A stretch of 64,000 nucleotides of DNA from Zerene cesonia (taxonomy: Eukaryota; Arthropoda; Insecta; Lepidoptera; Pieridae). The stretch covers positions 3,220,247 to 3,284,246 of the forward strand of contig NC_052127.1 in assembly GCF_012273895.1 (NCBI RefSeq), read 5' to 3'. The translations under genes and the position numbers were made by a program. The notes beneath the pieces are model-generated. The model saw nothing but the letters and a program-made list of their open reading frames with translations, ran no database searches and was not told the origin of the DNA. This document shows, one piece after another, positions 55,460-64,000 of this stretch. Positions within the stretch are counted from its first letter, which is position 1, and every line of letters begins with the position of its first letter.

Positions 55460-55964
55460 TATTTATATAAAATTCTCGTGCCACAATCTTAATCATAGTC
55501 CTCCGAAACGATAAGACAATTTTTTTCTTTTTATGTCACAGTCGGCCATGGAGCTGGTGGGACGCCTGATGGTAAGCGTTACCACCGCCCATGAACATTT
55601 GTAGAGGCGCAGACCATGCGCCTCTATAAATGGATTGCCGACTTTAAATTGGGAAGGGATTAAGAAAGGATTGGCGAGAGGAATAAAGGAAAGGACTGGG
55701 AAGGGGAAGGAAAAGGATATGGGCCTCCGGCTCTCCCACTCACCGAACGAAACACAGCAGAATGCTATTTCACGCCGGTCTTCTGTGGGGGTGTGGTACT
55801 TCCCCGGTGCGAGCTGGCCCAATTCGTGCCGAAGCGTGCTCGACTACCACATAATTAATTCTCATGTAATTTTGTGTGCATGTTGGGTAGGTCTGAGAAT
55901 GGGCCAGCATCTATTTTTTATATCTAAATGATAAGAGTAAGGCAGAAAAGCGTATGTCAGCTAG
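55460..55964 (+). mobile_element. Helitron-like family D copy split by repeat P
   Basis: 55460-55519 is the D 5' part (TATAAAATTCTCGTGCCAC, GTCCTCCGAAACG). 55851-55964 is the D 3' part (GTAGGTCTGAGAATGGG, AAATGATAAGAGTAAGGC, TGTCAGCTAG|T). The two line up with the uninterrupted copy at 57093-57270. Confidence 0.8.
55520..55850 (+). repeat. Repeat family P copy inserted in Helitron D
   Basis: TTTTTTCTTTTTATGTCACAG start, CTGATGGTAAGCGTTACC, GGGCCTCCGGCTCTCCC, ACGCCGGTCTTCTGTGGG, CCGAAGCGTGCTCGACTACC. Nearly identical to 53811-54116. Possible AATT target duplicates at its edges. Confidence 0.8.
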
Positions 55965-55985
55965 TAATATAAAAACATGTGTTCT

Positions 55986-56025
55986 ATAGGAAATACAACC
56001 CGGACAGAGTCGGGAGTCTGACTAG
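55986..56025 (+). mobile_element. Lone Helitron-like 3' end
   Basis: GAAATACAACCCGGACAGAG, TCGGGAGTCTGACTAG|T: hairpin-like and CTAG, no body. Confidence 0.4.
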
Positions 56026-56792
56026 TATAAATAAAACTGCATGAGTAGAATTATTTCAACAGCCATAATTCACGTGCTGTTGATTAATTTAACAGTAAAT
56101 TGACAATCGAATAGTTCACGGTGATGTGATGTTTAATCGAATTTCGATACCAACCGAAATTCCTATCAGGGTTTAGATATACTATTAATTGGTTATTTGA
56201 GTTTGCTCTCAAAATAAATAACTAAAAACATAATTTATAATAATCGAGAATATATCCTAGCAATAGAAGAATGTTTATTACATTGACGGAAATGGTTTTT
56301 GACATATTTCATCATATTTCAATTAAACTTGGCTCAGCTGCTATTCAATTTAAAAATTGAGAAAGCTCTTTATTACGTGAGTAGTAAGAGTAGTAATCCT
56401 AGACTATAGTTATGATGGATTTAATAGCATATTAAATTCTTAAATAAATTTCTACACCTCAACCTCAATAACACTTAAGGACCATGCCTAATGCTTAAGA
56501 CACGAAGCTTCGAACTGCTTGCAGTGCTTTATAATATTAATAGTATATATACAACAAATATCTATTTACAAGAGTACGAAGCCCTACTCGTAACTTGCCT
56601 CTTACCTTTTTATGCTTAAATTTATCTATTAACAATGCCTTTTTTCACAACAGACGTCCGTCCCACTTGTTAACCTAAGTGGTAATAGCAAGTCTTACAT
56701 AAACAGAGGGTAGACGATTAATTTAAAATTTATGGTGCATATTTGACAGTCAAGTATCATCAAATTGATTATAAATCTAAATATAATAAGCA
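56026..56792. other. AT-rich stretch without recognised features
   Basis: Nothing identified. Confidence 0.4.
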
Positions 56793-56996
56793 CTAGCAAA
56801 CCCGGCGAACTCCGTTTCGCCACCAGATGGCTTCGTTTTTCCCGCTTTTGTGTTGAAATTTTTCCTGAATTTTCTTTGCTATAAACCTCAAGGAGCCCGA
56901 GACCTTTCCAACGAATGCAAAACCGTGGAAAACGGTTGGTGCGTTTTGGAGTTATAGCGTCAGGAAGGAAAACCCGACTTATTTTTATATAGTAGA
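56793..56996 (-). mobile_element. Helitron-like family G copy
   Basis: CTAGCAAACCCGGCGAACTC edge, CGCCACCAGATGGCTTCG, AAACCTCAAGGAGCCCGAG, AGCGTCAGGAAGGAAAAC. Very close to 5305-5505, with an internal 12-base deletion relative to it. Confidence 0.7.
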
Positions 56997-57092
56997 AAAT
57001 GACAAACTGTAAACAGAAAATATGATAAAGTTAAGAAAGGACAATTATAGAAATGAACTAATTTTAGTATATCTACTTGCTAGATCACTAAA

Positions 57093-57270
57093 ATCTAATG
57101 TATAAAATTCTCGTGTCACAGTTTTCGTTGCCATACTCCTCCGAAACGGCTTGACCGATTTTGATGAAATTTTTTGTGCTTATCGGGTAGGTCTGAGAAT
57201 CAGACAACATCTATGTTTTATAACTCTAAATGATAAGAATAAGGCAGAAAAGCGTTTGCTGGTCAGCTAG
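57093..57270 (+). mobile_element. Helitron-like family D copy, uninterrupted
   Basis: TCTAATGTATAAAATTCTCG start, ACTCCTCCGAAACGGC, GGGTAGGTCTGAGAATCAG, AATAAGGCAGAAAAGCG, GTCAGCTAG|T. Serves as the reference for the split and chimeric copies. Confidence 0.85.
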
Positions 57271-57493
57271 TATTCTATATATTTATGGTTGGAGAGGAAT
57301 ACATGTAAACATTATTATTAATACAACAGACGGTCTAGCATAATAGAATAATGCATTCATAAATCACAATATTTCAGAATGCACGAACGAATCACCATAT
57401 TCCCGTAAATTATTCAAACTTACATTTACAGGCGAAATATTGCGGGCTATTAACGTTCAGAAATATCGAATAATTCTACACAAGCGTTGTAAA

Positions 57494-57637
57494 ATGGGAA
57501 TTATTAATTTATATGTATTTTTGTGTATATTGTTTGCTTTGATAATTGCCGCTAAGTGCTTCTTAAAAGTGATTGAAAGTTGTCATTGTTTCGCCCGTTT
57601 TTTTAATTTTTATTGCTGGCAAATTTGTAACGTGTAA
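57494..57637 (+). CDS. Candidate short secreted-peptide ORF
   Basis: ATG in TAAAATGGG context opens 47 codons to TAA. It begins MGIINLYVFLCILFALII, a hydrophobic core typical of a signal peptide, with a possible cleavage after IIAA. The remaining 27 residues hold five cysteines (CX7CXCX8CX3C) and two lysines. A splice-acceptor-like TTACATTTACAG lies at 57420-57431, so it could start a last exon. Against it: AT-rich DNA makes hydrophobic frames easily, five cysteines is an odd number, and codon use is not distinct from flanks. Unrecognised. Confidence 0.22.
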   Translation: MGIINLYVFLCILFALIIAAKCFLKVIESCHCFARFFNFYCWQICNV

Positions 57638-58742
57638 TTTGTAATTAAAATGAAAATATTACCATTTCCTTTTTTAGCATAATATTTAAGCATAATTTAT
57701 TTGGTATTTACACAAACCTCTACCAGCGAATTATAAATTGTCGTCGTGATTATCGTTATGTAAAATTATACAAAAAATAGGAATCAAATCTAATAACAAA
57801 TCCTTAGCTTTATCTTAAGAGAAAAATCAGCATCTCATTTCAGTTTACAATCTACAAAAATAATAAGAACAATGTCGCTTGACCTTAACAAAACTCATCA
57901 CATTGAAGCCCTAATTTTGACGTGTCTGTTTTTACAAAACCTTGTTCGGTGTAGGCTGTAGAGGATAACAAATAGGCTCATTGCGAGGGAATGACATTTG
58001 ACAGCTTGATTTTTTTTAAACACATTAGCTCCTGTGGCGCTCTTGAAGGCAGCGGTTTTTTACATTTATGGTTAGAATACTGAACTATTTGCCAGGGTCG
58101 AGAAAGCAGCGTTCTGTGTTATAGTTTGTTTTTTTTGATGTTGCCACTTCTATAAATGTTACTATCATATTATAGCTCATCTCATAAACACATATGATTT
58201 ATTCGTCATTTTCAACATAAAGTTGTTAATGTGAATAGGAGTCAGTGTTTCTATAATAAAAGTCATTAAAAATGAGAACGTCCAAGCGAAATACACATAA
58301 CTTCAAACATTTTAATTAGTTTCGGATATAAGTATAACTATACTATATTTATGAATTAAGGCTTCTAGTGCTTTTGCATTGCGTTTAACGTTTCAATTTA
58401 TTATTTTTCTATATAATCTAATAAAAATAAAAGATGTTACACGATTAAAAAGTATGCTTAATTTAGTGATTACATTATATCCCATTGATCTCAAATATCG
58501 ATTAAAATCTATTAAATAGAATTAATTTTCCAGTGAAACGTAGCGTTTTCCGTCCTTTCTTGGGTCAAATGTTTACAATCTCGTATTGATTTACGATTAG
58601 GGTGATAGCCACATAAGTTTTGCGATTTGAATTTCAATTAGAGCTACAATGTAAAAGGGAAATGTAGATTTTTGAGCTTACCGGATAATGGCCAATGACT
58701 TGTCACAATTTGTTCGATAAATAGTTATGATAATTATACTGA
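57638..58742. other. AT-rich stretch; small GC-richer patch
   Basis: 57995-58110 has TTTGACAGCTTG and GTGGCGCTCTTGAAGGC, vaguely promoter-like but without start-site motifs. Otherwise nothing. Confidence 0.35.
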
Positions 58743-58935
58743 TCATCATCATCAGCCCATGTAGATATGTTCCGACTGTAAAGATATGAGAGACTCCTAT
58801 GAGGGTTCAAGCCATAGTCTACCACGCAGTCTTAAAGTGGTTTGGCAGATGTCGTATCGTCACAACTTTTTGGGTCTTGAGTCATACTGGTTTCCTCACC
58901 ATGTTTTCCTTCATCGTTTCGGGCAGTGGTGATAT
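58743..58935 (-). mobile_element. SINE S1 3' half, diverged
   Basis: Minus strand: ATCACCACTGCC, CATGGTGAGGAAACC, ACCCTCATAGGAGTCTC and a short (GAT)n tail. Head lost. Confidence 0.7.
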
Positions 58936-60151
58936 TTATGTGATAATTTTTTATTCGCTCTTGTGTATACGATTATATATTTTATTGCAGTTACCTTCGG
59001 AACTACTTGCATTTTTGTATTGGTGCTGGTGAGCTTTTATGAACCTTTTTGTTTAATCTGTATAAAAAAACCTGTGTTAACCACACGCAAGTTCAGGGAC
59101 ATGGACAACATCTAGGCGCTGAACATTGTGTTTGTTTATTTTATTTTCCATAAAAATACGAATTGTATGAATTCACAATTATTCTGTGTATTTCAAATAG
59201 GGAAAAAATAAAATTTTACTATAAAAATTATAACAATTTATTTCTAGTTTTATCTATATACCCTCTTCCTTGACACATAATTTTAGAATATATTGCCGAT
59301 GTTTACTTGGAAGTGATCACTCTTTAGCGATAAGGCCACCAATTTATGCGTCAAGGTCTAATGATTGTCTCCATTTATAATATGCAATTAGTATTAAAAG
59401 TTGAAATATTATGTAAAGCAAGGTCGTTAACCCACCTGAAGTTTAATCCTCCGTTTTGGAGTAATATGCATTAACTCGAATGAATTCGTAGAAAATGGAA
59501 TAAACGAAAGACGTCTCTTACTTTATATTTAAGCGCAACGTAAGGAAATTCATATGGTATGTGAAGTATTCATATTACAAAGAATACGAACATATAGCGA
59601 GTTGACTCTTGGTTAGAATTTTTTTAGAAACAAACGCTAAAATATAAATACGATATTCTATTGATGGTCATCTCGGGTTAAAATCTCGTTTCGAGACCGA
59701 CAAAAGTAAATAGAGATATTTGCCGATTTTTCTTGGTAGTTAGATCAGAATGTCGCTTATTATATATTTAGGTACGTTTATGGCTTTGCTTTGAATGATT
59801 ATTAATTTACTCTGTTGTACTACTTTCATTAGTTAAGTTAAATAGTTGTCTAGAATGTTTATTTTTAGTGTAATGTAGATAATAGCATGTTTTAGTTTTT
59901 AAATCTAAGAATCGTATCGGTCCATAAAACTTATGGTGACTATATCAACTTTAGTTTATTGAGGTCGGTTTCAAATTATTACAACCTATTCTTAGAATAT
60001 ATTATCTTAACTGTAGAAAAAAAGAACAGAAATCCGTATAGGTTAATTTGTAAGCATTGTAACAATCAAAATTTATAATCTGTAAAATTCATTATCTGTC
60101 AAAGATATTAATCAAACTATTAGTAGCTTACTTTCGTCGTGCTTGTCACCA
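58936..60151. other. AT-rich stretch without recognised features
   Basis: Nothing identified up to the tRNA. Confidence 0.4.
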
Positions 60152-60224
60152 GCCTCGGTGGCGCAGTAGGCAGCGCGTAAGTCTCATAATCTTAAGGTCG
60201 TGAGTTCGAGCCTCACCCGGGGCA
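60152..60224 (+). tRNA. tRNA-Met (CAT), elongator type
   Basis: A complete 73-base cloverleaf. The acceptor stem GCCTCGG/CCGGGGC pairs fully (one G-U), D-stem GCGC/GCGC, anticodon loop CTCATAA with CAT at 60185-60187 and T at position 33, T-arm GTGAG-TTCGAGC-CTCAC, discriminator A. The A-box (TGGCGCAGTAGGCAGC) and B-box (GGTTCGA-type, here AGTTCGAGCC) are intact. The T31-T39 mismatch is typical of insect elongator tRNA-Met. No intron and no encoded CCA, as expected of a nuclear gene. A run of five T (60228-60232) is the likely Pol III stop. It differs from the SINE heads in having all stems paired and no attached body. Confidence 0.95.
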
Positions 60225-60227
60225 ATA

Positions 60228-60232
60228 TTTTT
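60228..60232 (+). terminator. Pol III terminator of the tRNA-Met gene
   Basis: Five T starting four bases after the tRNA 3' end, with more T runs from 60238. Confidence 0.8.
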
Positions 60233-60439
60233 GATACGTTTTTATTATTTTTTTTTTTAACTTAAACGTAATTGTCATGTTTCGTAATTTTATTATTTAC
60301 TCGATGTCGACACGTATTTATTTTTAACATCCTTTGTTGTTTTAGCATGATGTTATATAGTTTAAACTAGAGTCAGCTCACTTTGATAAAACAGTGTTAA
60401 AATTTATTAATTCTGAATGAAGAAAATTTAACTGTAGTT

Positions 60440-60626
60440 CAATAAACGCTGTCCTGTTTTGTGTGCCCACTGTCCGCCATACTTGATCCGTTTGACAGCT
60501 GTCATGTTTCCCGCCTCCACTCAAGGCCTTTGATGTGAAATATGAAATTTAATCCGTATGGGCGTGGAGTGTACGATTTTTGACTGAATTTTTTCCGGAT
60601 AAAATAGAAAGTGAAAAGCTTGTTTC
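60440..60626 (+). promoter_or_regulatory. Candidate promoter upstream of a spliced first exon
   Basis: GCCATACTTG (60476), TGACAGCTGTCA palindrome (60493) and TTTCCCGCC (60507, E2F-like) sit about 120 bases upstream of an initiator-like TTTCAGTTT (A at 60627). The area is GC-richer than its surroundings. The same motif trio occurs at 9491-9522. Confidence 0.4.
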
Positions 60627-60663
60627 AGTTTCGTGGAGTTGAACGAGAACCTATAGTTTCCAG
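60627..60663 (+). other. Possible non-coding first exon
   Basis: From the initiator A to a strong donor CAG|GTAAAT (60663/60664) is 37 bases (AGTTTCGTGGAGTTGAACG...), without an ATG. If real, the gene lies to the right and none of its coding exons is recognisable before 64000. Confidence 0.3.
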
Positions 60664-60901
60664 GTAAATTATTTTTAATTATTAAATAATTTTTTTAATT
60701 TTTCGTCACTTATTTTACAATTGTCATCAAAACTAAAAACAGGTAAACACTTATATGAAAGCGTATTTTTTAATATTATTTATGTAGGTTATACATCCTA
60801 AACATCGATCACATGCAGATATGGTTTTTTTTTATGGAGAACCACAGATAACATAATACCATACTAGGCAAACTCAACTAAACAAATTGACTGAAATTCG
60901 G

Positions 60902-60968
60902 ACTGATTGTAAGAGTAGTATAGTAGCAAATAATATACTGATTGTAAGAGTAGTATAGTAGCAAATAA
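60902..60968. repeat. Tandem duplication, 2 x 35 bp
   Basis: ACTGATTGTAAGAGTAGTAT and AGTAGCAAATAA occur identically at 60902-60933 and 60937-60968. Confidence 0.9.
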
Positions 60969-62733
60969 AATATACGAGAAGTATTATATGTTTTTAGTTT
61001 TGTTGCTCTATACTCTGTGGTATTCACTGATTGGCGATTTTTTTTGTATAGAATATTGTTGTCATTTGGTCCCAATTTGGAATATGGACTCTTATCGTAG
61101 GCAATTTTTTCGTAGTGTTATTTATTTAGTCTGAAAAACGTGTAAGTGAAATCAGGGGTTAAATCTTATTGTATGTACTACTTGGTTTGTCCAACATTCT
61201 CTCAATATTATTTCTCTGTATAATAAAATGTTTTTATGTATCGAGGGCTTAGAAAAATATACTTAAAAAACGAATTTGGTGAATATAAAAACATAGCTAA
61301 TACAGTACAGATATCTCCATTCGGCCACAATTTATCAAAGATCGCGTTGTGTCACATAACTTAGACATAAAACGTAAAGGTAACAGAATTCTGAATCTTA
61401 TCTCTGGATATTTTTATATACATTGAGAATTTACGACTGACGGCGAATCGGCCGTTTTTTTACCCAGTGAATTCGCGTGGGAAATGTATAAATCTTTTAA
61501 CCTTTATAGGCACACGCCTAATTCTATAAAGTTTGTATAAATATCATTATCATTTCACTTTGCCCTTTAAAGCTTAATGTATGAAATACTTATCATCCAT
61601 CGTAAAGTTTTTCATATAATTTATTTAATAATTTCATTTTTATTAGTACTATTATTATTTATAGCAAACATTTATATTATTAAGGTTTTACCAACTTAAA
61701 TGTATTGTTGGTAGCGCTCGTATCTCAATATTTGATTCATTGAATTCATTGAAAAATAATACGGATTTTACATAATATTTTCTTTATCTACGCTTCTATA
61801 GGAAATAATATAAAGCTGTATAGAAAAAAGATTTCACACAGTTATCACAGAAATTGATTTTATAATTCTTACATCGTTATATAAGTACGTGACGTGATCT
61901 TTGAATGCATTAAATCTCATATACAATTATTTAGAAAGAAGTTGCAATAAATTAAATTGAACACACCTTCGAGAATGTACCTTTAATTAGTGTAGAAAAT
62001 GGTCGGAGATATAAACGATACTCAAGAAATGTTTGCAGGATTTAAATTTGATTATATACAATTTATATAAATGTAATTTATTAAAGTAAGTATACGTAAA
62101 TAAAAATAAATGCCGTAAAAAGCAACCAAAACAAAACGTTGCATCACAATAACGAAAAAGCTATTGAAAATGTCCGGGATCATCATTTCCACGTAAACTC
62201 TACGGATGTATGGGATGTTATTCGAATTTATTGCTGAATATATTTTTTACTCAATAACATTTTGCCTTGAGGCAGGAAAAGGAGCAGACATATTCGAATG
62301 GATATAAAATCACTGTAACGATCACATTAATAGTTTTCCAGTAAATCAAATTCAAATATCGAGCTATTACTTCTTTTAGAAGCGTTATTTTGTGTATTAT
62401 TTGTCATTTTTGAACTTTCATACCACTACATATACAATTGTTCCAAAAACTATTACACAATGTAGGTATTAATACCTCTATCCCCTGTGTTGTGAGGCTC
62501 AACCTCTAACATACAATAACAATAAACAATAATTTATTTATCAAAACATTTTGTTACATATATATAGATTAAGAACCCTTGCTCCCACACTAGGATTCCC
62601 TGTGTCGTGGGAACAAGTTTCTTCCGGTAGGTTTAAAAAAGTACAACTTTACTAATTATTATAGATTATAAAATAAATAAATTCATGCTGCTATACTACT
62701 TATTATAATTTTGTACGTATTAGTGTGCCTCTC
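60969..62733. other. AT-rich stretch without recognised features
   Basis: About 1.8 kb with nothing identified; may be the first intron of the gene proposed at 60627. Confidence 0.4.
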
Positions 62734-62761
62734 TGTGTGTGTGTGTGTGTGTGTGTGTGTT
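62734..62761. repeat. (TG)n microsatellite
   Basis: Fourteen TG units; a second degenerate TG-rich run lies at 62872-62910. Confidence 0.9.
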
Positions 62762-63453
62762 TGTCAAGTTAAAGAGAAGATTTTTTATATGCCACTTTGA
62801 TTACTGCCCTTTGTGCCCTTTCCACCTTCAGTAATATAGTTTAAACTTTATTTGAATTTTTTTTTGTATGAGTGTGTACATGTGTGTGTGCGTATGTGTG
62901 TGAGTAGGTGTCCTTGCGTCTCGAAACACAATTTTTCACTATCTTTTCATTTCAATGGATTTTCTCCATATTAATGTGCTAAAGCATACATACATTGTAG
63001 TATTTATTTGATAAAATATGATGTAACTAGCCCTCAAGCGACATCAGCGTTATATTAGACCATGAAAATACCCGATATTAGCCAAATGACATACGCACTT
63101 TAAACATTATTGCAATAACACAAAGTCGATTATCCAATAATTTTACATGCACATATCGTAAAAGTTATCAAGTAACAATGTAAAATAGTGTAAGTAAAAC
63201 TGTTTTAGTCGAGATAGTAACAAAGTATAGAGGGAACTATGTGTAGTCATTTCGTTTCAAGTTAAGCCCCAGCTACGAATACTTTTAACAGACCAATTGA
63301 TAGGTTTGCAGCGGTTTGCGGTTATATAAATTATCAAAATACTTATCTAATACTCGGCGAAACAAAAAACAGCAAGGTTATATAAAATGAATGTTTGATT
63401 ACCTCTTGAACATATTTTGTTAATTTATACAACTGATTGTATTTATATTATAT
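62762..63453. other. AT-rich stretch without recognised features
   Basis: Nothing identified beyond the degenerate TG run. Confidence 0.4.
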
Positions 63454-63655
63454 TAGCTGCGCCCCGTGGTTTCACCCGCGTAAGTCCGTATCCTGTAGGA
63501 ATATCGGGATAAAAAGTTGCCTATATGTTATTCCAGTTGTCCAGCTATTTACGTACCAAATTTCATTGCAATCGGTTCAGTAGTCTTTGCGTGAAAGAGC
63601 AACAAACACACACACATCCTTACAGACATTTATAATATTAGTAGGACTAGTAGGA
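63454..63655 (-). mobile_element. Helitron family A copy
   Basis: TTAG edge, hairpin CCGTGGTTTCACCCGCG, near-consensus core, short deletion of the GAAAGTTTG region (63625), and two TCCTA units at the 5' end next to A. Confidence 0.9.
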
Positions 63656-64000
63656 TTGTAGTATTCTTTGTAAGATAATTTTGTTTACTTGGCAGTTGAT
63701 GTTGTTTTTATTGTATTCGTAATTTCTAAAACTACAATTGTATATAAAAAAGGTGTAACACAATTAAAAGACAATTTCAATCATATCATAATTAATTATA
63801 CGTACTTCAAATTTCATTACACCTTTTCAGTTATTTCCGCTTTCTTTAATCAGATATAAAATTTACTCGATGTTTTGATATTTGTTAAACTGTTGTTTGT
63901 AATTAGTACTATTGTTTAAGGAATCCATTGAATCCATAGTTCTATTATCTTTCTTATTACACACATTTTCAAGCAATTTAAAAAAAAATAAGTTTTCAAT
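63656..64000. other. AT-rich stretch without recognised features
   Basis: Nothing identified to the window end. Confidence 0.4.

Noticed and set aside
6136..63655. CRISPR-like array of regularly repeated sequences
   Set aside because: Copies are 200-bp dispersed Helitrons in both orientations, with no regular spacers and no cas-like genes.
1..64000. Autonomous Helitron (Rep/helicase) or other transposase gene
   Set aside because: No frame with such motifs is seen; only the dead RTE C-terminus is coding-derived.

Overview
The window looks like AT-rich animal nuclear DNA, most likely from a moth or butterfly. The evidence is the density of short non-autonomous Helitrons with TC...CTAG ends (Lep1-like), several tRNA-derived SINE families, one with an (ATG)n tail, an RTE-type LINE remnant, and an intact eukaryotic elongator tRNA-Met. 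There is no bacterial-style operon, phage, CRISPR array or plasmid signature. Species cannot be fixed from sequence alone. There are three runs of N: 1936-2935 and 45716-46715 (exactly 1000 N each, so probably default-size scaffold gaps) and 34414-34771 (358 N).

Gene content is very low. The best-supported gene parts are the GC-rich first coding exon of an unidentified minus-strand gene (1097-1208, 5' UTR to about 1273, with a short upstream ORF) and a complete tRNA-Met(CAT) at 60152-60224. Weaker candidates are a possible 5' exon on the plus strand ending at a good splice donor (1851/1852), short ORFs beginning inside promoter-like islands (9365-9508 and 18923-19069), a promoter and first exon with a CAG|GTAAAT donor (about 60440-60663), a TATA plus initiator promoter (41515-41551), a 56-codon GC-rich ORF beginning in a hairpin (27458-27628) and a 47-codon ORF with a signal-peptide-like start and later cysteines (57494-57637). 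The rest reads as introns or intergenic DNA.

Most recognisable sequence is mobile DNA. Helitron-like families are given letters here. A: starts TCCTACTAATATTATAAA, ends in a CGCGG/CCGCG hairpin plus GCGCAGCTAG. B: AGTATAAAACAAAGTCGC start. C: TATAAAGCTGAAGAG start. D: TAAAATTCTCGTGTCAC start. E: GACTGACTGA start. F, G, H and I are further families with a CTAG-type end. No Rep/helicase ORF is present, so all are non-autonomous here. SINE families are S1 (tRNA head, ATGATG tail), S2, S3 (foldback type) and S4. P, T and K are interspersed repeats of unknown class.

The most interesting structures concern repeat evolution rather than a new pathway. They are a foldback SINE with a 46-bp perfect inverted repeat and a 13-bp target duplication inside a Helitron (33583-33849); a second S3 copy that also carries an inverted head (39345-39570); Helitron A copies whose 5' end is iterated TCCTA; a D/A chimeric Helitron (51356-51541); a run of four same-strand Helitrons (28524-29296); a 0.6-kb foldback minisatellite (37848-38446); and a perfect 30-bp hairpin (48027-48090). 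I found no convincing undescribed multi-gene system.
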